From positions 17,372-81,371 of the forward strand of contig NZ_SRRZ01000016.1 in assembly GCF_013179805.1 (NCBI RefSeq): a DNA stretch of 64,000 nt. The letters are read 5' to 3'. Position 1 is the stretch's first letter, and each line of letters opens with the position of its first letter. This DNA comes from Microcoleus asticus IPMA8 (lineage in GTDB: Bacteria > Cyanobacteriota > Cyanobacteriia > Cyanobacteriales > Microcoleaceae). Both the position numbers and the translations under genes were made by a program. The notes under the pieces were generated by a model. The model saw only the letters and a list, made by a program, of their open reading frames with translations, was not told the origin of the DNA and did no database searches. Shown in pieces: positions 43,116 to 52,000 of the stretch.

Positions 43116-43240
43116 TATAGCAAGTCTAAATCATTTGTCAACCAGATTTTTGTTACGAACCGCGAAGGCGCGTAAGCGATATTATCGCGAAGGAAGACAG
43201 GAGAAGTGTGTGTTTGTTGGACTGATTTAGGCTTGCTATA
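43116..43240. mobile_element. 125-bp MITE-like element with 18-bp terminal inverted repeats
   Basis: The ends TATAGCAAGTCTAAATCA and TGATTTAGGCTTGCTATA are inverted repeats matching at 17 of 18 positions. The interior carries GAACCGCGAAGGCGCG and GCGATATTATCGC. TA at both ends could be part of a target duplication. No coding capacity. Related sequence is seen at about 3600-3700. Confidence 0.75.
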
Positions 43241-43258
43241 TACGTTAATTATTCTATT

Positions 43259-44173
43259 TTAAGTTTGGGGGGGTATTTCTGAGGGAGCAGATAGCAATCT
43301 CAAGTCATAATTTGTATCGCCTTGAAATTGAGAAACGCGGAGGAAATAAGTCCCCGCAGGCAAAGCCCCATTGCTGACAATTGTTTCTGAAGCCGTGCCT
43401 AAATTGTTAGACGAAGCAATAATATCGTCTAATCCAACTGCGCCGTTGCCGTTCAGATCCTGAATTAATTCTACATCAACATCTGCACTCAAACCGTCAA
43501 CAGTTACACTGAAAAGGCTGGGAGTATTGATAATGAAACTGTAAATGTCGGCTGGTTCAGCAGCGCCCACAAAATCGCTTGCAGTTTGAATTTCTCCGAG
43601 AATGCCCAGGCTTTTTGCTGCGATCAAATTGTCGGCGGGATCGGGGATAGTGCTCAACAGTCCTTCTTGTTGACCGAATTGAATGTAGTGCTCGATCGCG
43701 CTTTTAACTGCGCCGCTTTGGACTGCTGCTGCTACCAGCGGATATTTTTCTAGATAAAAGCTGGGATCGAAGAAAACGCTGGCTTTGCGGTTTTCTAATT
43801 GACCGGCTTTGAAGTAGTGTTCAAATGGGGTAAATTGATTGGTTTGGACTGCTGCCTGAACGTCTGGGTTGCTTGCTAGATAAAAATTAAAATCGAAGAA
43901 TGGGTTTGGGCTGCGAACTTCAAATTGACCGAATCTAATAAAGTGATCTGCTGCTGAAAAGCCATTGAGTTTGGCTGATACCGCTACATCTGTATTGGTG
44001 TCTAAATAATAGCTGGCGTCAAACAGGGCATTCGGGTCGCGATTTTCAAATTTGCCAATTTTTCGGTAGTGATCGAAGGGACTCGATACCGTGCCTCTGG
44101 CAACTGCTACGGCGACATCTGGGTTGTTTTCGAGATAAAATTTGCTGTCGAACAGTGTTCTGAGGGTTAGCAT
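43259..44173 (-). CDS. Protein with four 'FYLxxNPDV' repeats and a PPC (pre-peptidase C-terminal) domain
   Basis: 304 residues. Residues 1-175 hold four about 42-residue repeats: FDSKFYLENNPDVAVAV, FDASYYLDTNTDVAVS, FDFNFYLASNPDVQAAV and FDPSFYLEKYPLVAAAV, each followed by an HY..(I/F/A)GQ(F/L)E segment. Residues about 195-300 form a PPC-type beta domain (DIYSFIINTPSLFSVTVDGL, LPAGTYFLRVSQFQGDTNYDLRLL), common at the C-terminus of secreted proteins. No N-terminal signal peptide is visible, so export could rely on a C-terminal signal, as with RTX proteins. Substrate or partner unknown. Confidence 0.8.
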   Translation of the reverse strand: MLTLRTLFDSKFYLENNPDVAVAVARGTVSSPFDHYRKIGKFENRDPNALFDASYYLDTNTDVAVSAKLNGFSAADHFIRFGQFEVRSPNPFFDFNFYLASNPDVQAAVQTNQFTPFEHYFKAGQLENRKASVFFDPSFYLEKYPLVAAAVQSGAVKSAIEHYIQFGQQEGLLSTIPDPADNLIAAKSLGILGEIQTASDFVGAAEPADIYSFIINTPSLFSVTVDGLSADVDVELIQDLNGNGAVGLDDIIASSNNLGTASETIVSNGALPAGTYFLRVSQFQGDTNYDLRLLSAPSEIPPQT

Positions 44174-44266
44174 TATTAAAAAAATCTCTCTGGACTTTAG
44201 TCTGGAAAGTGCACGATCGAGAATCCAGTTTACATCAAAGTTTTGTTTTGTGAGGATGTCTTAATT

Positions 44267-45970
44267 ATGGCTAAATCTACACTGATGGCAATGCTGCGCC
44301 GCGCTGCGACTATTGCCCAGAAATCCAGGGAAACGGGCATTCCGGCTGATGAACTGCTGGGGATGCTGACCGATCGCACTCTCAATTCTCCCATATCTCG
44401 GCGCCGCTTGCTGCACGGGGGCTTAGCTGCTGCGGGGGCTGTCGCTGCTGCGACTTTTACCAGGGAGGGAGGGGGAGCTTTTGCTCAACAGGGCGGACGA
44501 TCGCCGATTTTGGTTGTGGGTGCGGGAATTGCTGGTTTGACGGCGGCTTATCGCTTGCGTCAAGCGGGCGTGCGCGCCGATATAATCGAGGCAACTAACC
44601 GCGTGGGGGGGCGGATTCGCACTATTCCCAAGGCGGCTGGAACGCTGATTCCGGCGGAGTTGGGGGGAGAATATATTGACACCGGTCATACTAATTTAAT
44701 CTCGCTGGCGACGGAATTGGGTTTGCGGGCGATCGACTTAGCCCAAGTGCAGAGTGGATTGGTCAAGGATACTTTTTTCTTCCAAAGGCGCCGCTTTTCT
44801 CTTGAGCAATTAATCGCAGATTTTGCGCCCCTAGCAACTAAAATTAATGAAGATGTGGAGGCTATTGGAGATAACATTAGCTATCAAGATTTTACGGAAA
44901 CAGCGGAAAGATTAGACAATCTTTCGATCGCTGAATATCTAGACCAAGCTGATACTAGCACGATTGTCCGGCAGTTACTCCGCATTGCTTACACGGTGGA
45001 ATACGGTCGAGATCCCGAGGAACAGTCGGCGTTAAATCTGCTGTTTTTAATCGGTTCTGAAGCTGGCAGTTTGGAATTGTACGGCAACAGCGATGAGCGT
45101 TATCAAATTGACGGCGGCAACAGTCAAATCATCAACAGTTTGGCGGGTCAATTGTCTGGTTCGCTCGAGGCGGGGACGGTTTTGGAAGCGATTACTCTTT
45201 TGCCGGATGGCCGCTATCGGGTGAGTTTGCGATCGGGACAAAGCGCGTTCGAGCGCACTTACGAGCGAGTTTTGTTAACTTTGCCGTTCAGCACTCTGCG
45301 AGACGTTAGAATTAACGTACCTTTGCCCCAACCAAAGCGCAGGGCGATCGAGCAGTTGGGTTACGGTACTAATTCTAGGTTAATTACTGGCTACCGCAGC
45401 CGAATTTGGCGGGAACTTTATCGCTCGACTGCTTCTGTTTATACCGATTTAGAATTCCAGACTACCTCGGAAGCTACGCCTTTTGCCCCTACTCCTAACG
45501 GTTTGATAAGTACTTTGACAGGAGGAAAGCTGGGTTTGTCGATCGGTGCCGGAACTCCAGAAGACCAAGCACAAAGATTTTTGAACCAATTTGAAATAGT
45601 TTTTCCTGGAGTGAGAAATTTGCGATCGGGCAAAGCTGTGCGAGCTTATTGGCCGGGAGAACGCTTTTTCAAAGGTTCTTATGCCTGCTATTTAGTCGGA
45701 CAGTGGACGCAAATGTACGGCGTTGAAGGCGAACGAGTTGGGAACTTATTTTTTGCCGGGGAACACACTTCGCTGGAAAATCAAGGTTACATGGAAGGCG
45801 GTTGCGAAACTGGACAAAGGGCGGCTGTTGAAATTTTGCAAGATTTGGGTTTGATAGCTCCTGCTGATGCTTTGAATGCTCGAACTGCGAGCAGTTTGAA
45901 CAGTCGCCGTCCCAGCCGAAAAGTTCCCGGAGCGCGGAACCTTGGCAATAGAAAGCCGAGTATTAGATAA
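44267..45970 (+). CDS. Tat-exported flavin monoamine oxidase family protein
   Basis: About 567 residues. A twin-arginine signal (SRRRLLHGGLAAAGAVAAA, about residues 44-62) sits after a 40-residue N-terminal extension, and AFAQ near residue 73 marks the likely cleavage. The FAD-binding loop ILVVGAGIAGLTAAYRLRQ is followed by IIEATNRVGGRIRT and LGGEYIDTGHTNL. The C-terminal FAD motif is LFFAGEHTSLENQGYMEGGCETGQRAA. The enzyme oxidises amines or amino acids, probably in the periplasm. The ATG at 44267 is preferred over 44243. Confidence 0.92.
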   Translation: MAKSTLMAMLRRAATIAQKSRETGIPADELLGMLTDRTLNSPISRRRLLHGGLAAAGAVAAATFTREGGGAFAQQGGRSPILVVGAGIAGLTAAYRLRQAGVRADIIEATNRVGGRIRTIPKAAGTLIPAELGGEYIDTGHTNLISLATELGLRAIDLAQVQSGLVKDTFFFQRRRFSLEQLIADFAPLATKINEDVEAIGDNISYQDFTETAERLDNLSIAEYLDQADTSTIVRQLLRIAYTVEYGRDPEEQSALNLLFLIGSEAGSLELYGNSDERYQIDGGNSQIINSLAGQLSGSLEAGTVLEAITLLPDGRYRVSLRSGQSAFERTYERVLLTLPFSTLRDVRINVPLPQPKRRAIEQLGYGTNSRLITGYRSRIWRELYRSTASVYTDLEFQTTSEATPFAPTPNGLISTLTGGKLGLSIGAGTPEDQAQRFLNQFEIVFPGVRNLRSGKAVRAYWPGERFFKGSYACYLVGQWTQMYGVEGERVGNLFFAGEHTSLENQGYMEGGCETGQRAAVEILQDLGLIAPADALNARTASSLNSRRPSRKVPGARNLGNRKPSIR

Positions 45971-45973
45971 TCT

Positions 45974-46086
45974 CGTAAGGTGCGCATCTAATTCTTGTGG
46001 GCCGTTGCTTCTAGCCCGCACATCTAATTCTTGTGGGGTGGGCTTCTAGCCCGCCCGAAAATTTAAATGACTCGTAAGGTGCACCA
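45974..46086. repeat. Direct repeats downstream of the amine oxidase gene
   Basis: Two copies of CATCTAATTCTTGTGGG, each followed by a GCTTCTAGCCCGC segment, lie between two CTCGTAAGGTGC sequences (45974 and 46072). Resembles a dispersed repeat unit duplicated locally. Confidence 0.7.
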
Positions 46087-46126
46087 TACATAGAGATATC
46101 CAAACGTAAAAATTATGTGAATTATC

Positions 46127-46633
46127 ATGTACAACTTCTTGCCAAAAAACATGATTATTTTACCTTTAACAGTAGCTTTATCAAGTTTGCTAATCTCGCC
46201 GATCTCAGCTCGCCCTTTGCTTGCAGACTCTACAAATACAATTGCTCAAAACTTACCAATTGACGAGCCGTTTTGCTACATAAGAACCCCCGATGGAAAA
46301 ACAGTAGACTTGGGCAAGTTGTGCGCCAAACAGCCAGCTTCTGGAACTTCCCAAACTTGCATTCCCGGTTCCAACATTTCTGCAAAAGTGTCAATTGCGG
46401 CGGCAAATTATGACGGCAACTTTTTCAGCGGTCAAGTGCTTAATCAAGGCTGTAAAATAATCAAGAATGTCAAAGTCAATTATGAAGTTTTGGACGAGTC
46501 AGGCAATTTAATTGACAACGGATTTATCGACGCTGAACCAGTTACTCTTGCACCCGGACAGTCAGCCGTCTTTCGGGGTGCAGTTGTCGCCGGGGCTAAG
46601 GTGCAGGCTACTCATGCAGACGGTCAGGAATGA
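46127..46633 (+). CDS. Secreted FxLYD-type domain protein
   Basis: 168 residues with a signal peptide (about 1-29; internal Met9 is an alternative start). The mature part has CYIRTPDGKTVDLGKLC, with one cysteine pair, and an FxLYD-like beta domain: FSGQVLNQGCKIIKNVKVNYEVLDESGNLIDNGF and PGQSAVFRGAVV. Such domains occur in extracytoplasmic bacterial proteins with no assigned activity. An identical kind of N-terminus (CYIRT..G..VDL..LC) is common in exported cyanobacterial proteins. Confidence 0.8.
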   Translation: MYNFLPKNMIILPLTVALSSLLISPISARPLLADSTNTIAQNLPIDEPFCYIRTPDGKTVDLGKLCAKQPASGTSQTCIPGSNISAKVSIAAANYDGNFFSGQVLNQGCKIIKNVKVNYEVLDESGNLIDNGFIDAEPVTLAPGQSAVFRGAVVAGAKVQATHADGQE

Positions 46634-46662
46634 TTTTAGATTTTAGATTTTAGATTTTAGAT
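46633..46662. repeat. Heptameric tandem repeat (TTTTAGA)n
   Basis: Four copies of the unit seen at 1766-1797, beginning at the stop codon of the secreted protein gene. Confidence 0.85.
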
Positions 46663-46800
46663 TGAAGAATTGGACAATTAACCCCACGGATGAATCCGGG
46701 GGCTTTGTATCCCGGATGCTTTCGGTGAAGAATGATTGTTGAGATTTGTCCGATCGCTGATATCATATTCAGGCTCAGATATCTCTATGACTTACGCAGA

Positions 46801-46885
46801 GATCCCCCTAAATCCCCCTTAAAAAGGGGCACTTTGAATAATCATAATCTTGTGCCACCCTTACTAAGGGGGGTTAGGGGGGATC
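46801..46885. mobile_element. 85-bp MITE-like inverted repeat (GATCCCCCTAAATCCCCC ends), copy 1
   Basis: Begins GATCCCCCTAAATCCCCCTT and ends AAGGGGGGTTAGGGGGGATC, forming a long hairpin. The second copy at 56618-56688 has the same ends. This is a known type of small non-autonomous element or repeat in filamentous cyanobacteria. It lies immediately upstream of the ABC exporter. Confidence 0.8.
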
Positions 46886-46943
46886 GAAGTTTGAATATTC
46901 TTGCAGAGATCCCCAAAAACAGAATTTGCGAGGGCAAAATATC

Positions 46944-48671
46944 TTGAAAACTCGATCGACATACTGGCAAATCTTACCCTACCTCCGTCCCCAAAAACAA
47001 ACCATCGGTAAAGCATTAGCTTGTACCGTAGTATTTACCGTATTTTGGCCGATTATAGCGTGGCTGGTTGGCGAAACTGCCAAATTTATAGGCCAAGGAG
47101 ATTTAAAAGGGTTTGCTGAAATTGCTGCACTCAGCGCCATTATATTTCTACTTCGCGGTACAGCCCAGTACGGTCAAGATACGCTGATGGCAAAAGCAGC
47201 TTTGACTATTGCTTTAGAAATCCGCAAAAAAGTCTACTCCCACCTGCAAAAACTCAATATCGGCTACTTTGAAACTGCCAAAACCGGAGACTTATCCTAC
47301 CGCCTCACAGAAGATATTGACCGCATTGGCGAAGTCGTAAATAAATTTTTCCATCAGTTTATCCCTTGTGTTTTGCAGCTAATTGCCGTCCTGGGATATA
47401 TGATTTATCTCAACTGGCAATTAACTCTAGGTGCATTAATTATTGCACCGCTGATGGCTATTTTAATTGGCTGGTTTGGTGAAAAACTCCTAAGTTACTC
47501 GCGGCAAAGTCAAAATCGCATCTCTGATTTATCCGCTTTGCTGACTGAAGTATTCAGCGGCATTCGTTTAATCAAAGCATTTGTGGCTGAAGACTACGAA
47601 ATTGCCCGCTTTGCAGAAGAAGCAGAACAAAACCGCCGCGCTAAGTATTTGTCAGAACGAATAAAAGCACTTCAATTCGTTGTAGTTGGCTTTCTGGAAG
47701 CGATGAGCGTGATTTTGCTCTTTTTCCTGGGAGGTTGGCAAATTTCTCAAGGAAATCTCACAGGTACTCAATTTATAAGTTATATCGCAGGGGTGGCACT
47801 TTTAATTGACCCGATCGCTATCACAACTGCTAATTACGGGGATTTTAAGCAGGGAGAAGCTTCTAGCGATCGCATTTTTGAACTATTAGAAATTCAACCA
47901 ACAGTAGTCGAAAAGCCTGGGGCAACTGAACTTCCCCATGTTACAGGCAAAGTCGAATACCGTAACATTAATTTTGCCTATAACTCAGAGACACCAATTC
48001 TGCAAAACATGAGTTTGTTGGTGCTTCCCGGAGAAATGATTGCTCTCGTGGGTGCATCCGGTGCGGGTAAAACTACTTTAGTAAACTTGCTACCCAGATT
48101 TTACGATCCGCAAGCGGGACAGATTTTAATTGACGGTATTGATATTCAAGATGTCACCTTAAATACTCTGCGGAGGCAAATCGGAATTGTACCGCAAGAA
48201 ACGATTTTATTTTCGGGTACAATTGCTCAAAATATCGCTTTTGGGCGATCTTATTATGAACTGAATGATGTGCAAAAAGCTGCGGAGATTGCTAACGCTC
48301 ATCAATTCATTAGTGAGTTTCCCGACGGCTATCAAACTTGGGTAGGAGAAAGGGGTGTAAACTTATCTGGGGGACAGAAACAAAGAATTGCGATCGCCCG
48401 TGCAGTTTTGCTTGATCCGAGAATATTGATTTTGGATGAAGCGACATCGGCGCTGGATTCGGAATCCGAAGGTTTAGTGCAAGAAGCGCTGGAAAGATTG
48501 ATGCGCGATCGCACTGTGTTTATTATCGCGCACCGCTTGGCTACTGTGCGGAGAGCCGATCGCATTTTAGTTTTGGAAAAAGGCAGAATTGTGGAATCTG
48601 GGACGCACGAGGAGTTGCTGGAAAAGGGATCTCGATACGCAGGCTACTACGCTCAACAGTTTAGTCAGTAG
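46944..48671 (+). CDS. ABC-type multidrug/lipid exporter (fused permease and ATPase)
   Basis: About 575 residues. Six membrane helices (about 25-310) are followed by a nucleotide-binding domain with Walker A GASGAGKTTLV, Q-loop IVPQETILFSG, signature LSGGQKQRIAIARA, Walker B RILILDEATSALD and the switch histidine in IIAHRLATVRRAD. It acts as a homodimer in the inner membrane; the substrate is unknown. No ATG is available at the N-terminus: TTG at 46944 (MKTRSTYWQILPYL) with GAGGG upstream is preferred over TTG 46926. Confidence 0.93.
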   Translation: MKTRSTYWQILPYLRPQKQTIGKALACTVVFTVFWPIIAWLVGETAKFIGQGDLKGFAEIAALSAIIFLLRGTAQYGQDTLMAKAALTIALEIRKKVYSHLQKLNIGYFETAKTGDLSYRLTEDIDRIGEVVNKFFHQFIPCVLQLIAVLGYMIYLNWQLTLGALIIAPLMAILIGWFGEKLLSYSRQSQNRISDLSALLTEVFSGIRLIKAFVAEDYEIARFAEEAEQNRRAKYLSERIKALQFVVVGFLEAMSVILLFFLGGWQISQGNLTGTQFISYIAGVALLIDPIAITTANYGDFKQGEASSDRIFELLEIQPTVVEKPGATELPHVTGKVEYRNINFAYNSETPILQNMSLLVLPGEMIALVGASGAGKTTLVNLLPRFYDPQAGQILIDGIDIQDVTLNTLRRQIGIVPQETILFSGTIAQNIAFGRSYYELNDVQKAAEIANAHQFISEFPDGYQTWVGERGVNLSGGQKQRIAIARAVLLDPRILILDEATSALDSESEGLVQEALERLMRDRTVFIIAHRLATVRRADRILVLEKGRIVESGTHEELLEKGSRYAGYYAQQFSQ

Positions 48672-48680
48672 GCTACGTTA

Positions 48681-48747
48681 GAAACCGGGTTTTTAGCCGT
48701 TTCTGCTGCTCTCAACCAAGTATTCTCGAAAAAAACCCGGTTTCTGA
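48681..48747. repeat. Dispersed inverted repeat with AGAAACCGGGTTTTT / AAAAACCCGGTTTCT arms
   Basis: Arms of about 15 bp separated by about 37 bp. It lies after the ABC exporter and may stop its transcription. Same family as 1991-2054 and 58416-58578. Confidence 0.75.
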
Positions 48748-48791
48748 CCACCCGTGGGTAAGTCCTGTTCAGGATACCTCTAGTAATAATG

Positions 48792-49028
48792 TCATTCTAA
48801 ACCCTTTCTAGTCTCCACACAAAGCTGCTCCCTAACTAGCATAAAGTCGTCCGAGAACATCTTCAAACTATCAAAAAAAGTTTTCCAAGGATTTTCTTTG
48901 GAGAGCAGGATGTTTTCTGGTATGGTCACAAAAACTTCAACCTTTTCGCCCACAGATTCAGGCGGCACTTGAATTTCCAGTTTATTTCCTGCAAGAACTT
49001 TGGTTGTAATCCGTATTGCTGACTGCAT
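48792..49028 (-). CDS. Orphan antitoxin-like small protein
   Basis: About 78 residues starting MQSAIRITTKVLAGNKLEIQVP, followed by VGEKVEVFVTIPE and a C-terminal FSDDFMLVREQ..ETRKGL. This is the architecture of VapB/AbrB-like antitoxins that are very common in cyanobacteria. The ATG at 49028, preceded by a perfect AAGGAGGAAAT, is preferred over 49058. It follows the NACHT gene by 19 bp on the same strand and is probably co-transcribed. No toxin gene follows, so it is a solitary antitoxin, or it may serve the large protein. Confidence 0.7.
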   Translation of the reverse strand: MQSAIRITTKVLAGNKLEIQVPPESVGEKVEVFVTIPENILLSKENPWKTFFDSLKMFSDDFMLVREQLCVETRKGLE

Positions 49029-49047
49029 ATTTCCTCCTTGGCGATGA

Positions 49048-52000
49048 TTAATTTTCAACAGCCCCTAAAGCTTTGAGCGTGGCTTTTTCAACTTCCGTTA
49101 AACCCGTAACACCCTTGATATTCATGTGTTCATAAGGTCTATCACTTTTCAGTATTTTGAAGCACTCACCCGTCTCAACATCCCAAAGTATAATTGTGCC
49201 ATCCCGACTGCAAGCAGCAATAATTTGATCTTCTGAATTGAAGGCAACAGAGTTAATTCTACTGGTATGACCTTGCAAAATTTTGAGACATTCACCTGTA
49301 CTGATATCCCATAATCTTACCGTTCCATCGACACTTCCACTAACAACTATTTCACTAGAAGAACTAAAGGCAACTGAACGTATCCAATCAGTATGCCCCT
49401 GTAAAATTTGAAGGCATTCACCGCTGCGGACATCCCATAGTCTTATTGTTCGATCGACACTTCCAGTGGCAAGTATTTCACCGTTATGGCTAAAGGCGAT
49501 CCCGGGTGCCCAATTCGTATGCGCCTGCAAGATTTGGAGGCATTCACCAGTATGGATATCCCACAGCCTCACCGTTCCGTCAAAACCTGCACTGGCAAAT
49601 ATGTCGCCCAAAGGACTGAAAGCAGCCGAGTGTACAGAATTGTTATGCCCGTCCAACGTTTTGAGGCATTCGCCAGTACCGATATCCCACAGCCTCACCG
49701 TTTGGTCATAACCTGCACTCGCAAGTATTTCACCATTTGAACTGAAGGCGATCGATCGTGTTTCATTGCCAAATTCTGGCAAAGTATGGAGGCATTCACC
49801 ACTGCGAATATCCCACAGTTTCAGTGTTTGGTCGTAACTAGCGCTGGCAAGTATTTCACCCGAAGGATTGAAGGCAACTAAGTTTACCCGATCAAGGTGT
49901 CCGCGCAAGATTTGGGGGCATTCACCACTGCTGATATCCCACAGCTTGACTGTTTGCGCGTCATCGCCGCTGGCTAGCATTTCACCGTTAGGACTGAAGG
50001 CGATCGACCTTACTTGATTGCTATGCCCTTGCAGTGTATTCAAGCATTCACCGCTGTTGATATCCCACAGCTTCAGCGTTTTATCGTAACTGCCGCTAAC
50101 AAGTATTTCACCCCCAGGATGGAAGGCGATTGACCCTACTCGATCGTTATGCCCTTGCAAAGTATTCAAGCATTCACCGCTGTTGATATCCCACAGTTTT
50201 GCTGTGCGATCGTGACTGCCACTTGCAAGTATTTCGCCATTTGGGCTAAAGGCGATCGACTTTATTTGATCGAAATGTCCCTCCAAAGTTTTGAGACATT
50301 CACCGCTACCAATATTCCACAGCTTCACTGTTTTGTCGCCGCTTCCACTAGCAAGTATTTCACCAGCAGAATTGAAAGCAACTGAAAACACGTTTTTAGT
50401 ATGACCGTGCAAAGTTTTGACACATTCACCAGTACCGATCTTCCACAGCCTCACTGTTTCGTCACCGCTTCCACTGGCAAGCATCTCACCTGCAGGATGG
50501 AAAGCAACTGAACATACAACTTTAGTATGGTCTTGCAAAATTTTGAGGCATTCACCCGTGCGGATATCCCATAACCTTATCGTGCGATCGTAACTCCCGC
50601 TAGCGAGTATATTTCCATCTGGATTGAAGGTGACTGACATTACTGATTCGGTATGTCCCTGCAAAACTTTTAAACATTCACCAGTTTTGACATCCCATAA
50701 CTCGATCGTTTTGTCATAACTGGCGCTAGCAAGTATTTTGCCGTCAGGACTGAAGGCGACTGACTCCACCACGTTGGTATGTCCTTTACAGGTCAATATT
50801 TCTCTGCAACTGCTAGCTTCCCACAAGCGAACTATGCCATCAGTATCACCTGTAGCTAACAGTTTCCCATCAGGGCTAAATATGACCGATCGCACGCTGC
50901 TGAAGATTTTAGTAAAATCAGAATTAGCCAAATTAGCTTCAGCAAAGTTGACGCGACGCAGCGTCGCAATTGTCAAATCAGCACCTAAAATAACCGCACG
51001 AGAAAGGTCTTTTGTTTCTAACGCAGTGCGATCGATTTTCACCAACAGCGTCGCCGCATTCCCTCCCACATAACCTACCTCAATTTCAGTTTTTCCCCGC
51101 GTTGCTTCCAGAATTTCCAATAATTCCTCCGTAGCTGCCCCTACATCGAGGCAGGACCGGCACGAGGGTACAGCCCCTACCATTGGTAACAACAAATCCA
51201 TCACTGCTTTTGTCACCGGTGCGTGTCCGAAACTCTGACGGAGTTGCCCTAAATCTTCAGCAACAAATCCCTTCAAAGCTGCGATAAGTTCACCCTTATT
51301 TCTCTTCTCGGCCTGAAGCCGACAATAATTTGACCAAGTGTACGATTGAGGGGCTGCATCAGGATTTAGACAAGACTGTTCAGGCGCAACTAATTCGGTA
51401 AAATCTGCCGCCAAAACTCCCAATTCTGCTGCAAATTTATAAGCGACAAAAAACTCTAATAACGAACGGTGCGCCGGAGTGTAATCGCCATCTGCATTGC
51501 GGATTAGCATCGTTTGACCCATCATGTCGTAATGCCAGTGGTCTAAGTCTTTTTCCTCCTGCACGACGGAACCAAACAGGCCTCGAATGCGATCGGGAAA
51601 ACCTCGATAATTCAGGCTCATTTGGTCGGTAGACAGCATTTCCCAAGACAGTTCGCACAAAAAGTAAAGCTTATCTGCTACAGAAGTAAAAGTACGTTCT
51701 GCTTTGATATCTCTCTCTATCTTCCGCCGCACCGCATACAGATAGATCCGCGACATATCGACTGGTTTTCCAGCTTCAATATCGGGCAATGCTTCCAAAA
51801 TTAACTCGGTCATCACCGGGCGACGCGCTAAATCCAATAGTTGCGGGTTTCCCATGACTTTTTCAACTGTCGCCGCTTCTGTTTGAAATGACAGCGCTTG
51901 CCTAATTTGCTCGTCGTTAAATTTCTCTAATTCTAAGACTTCAAATTGGGGAGTTTCGCCTGTTAAAATGGTTGTTGATGCTTGCAGTTCTGCATTGAAC

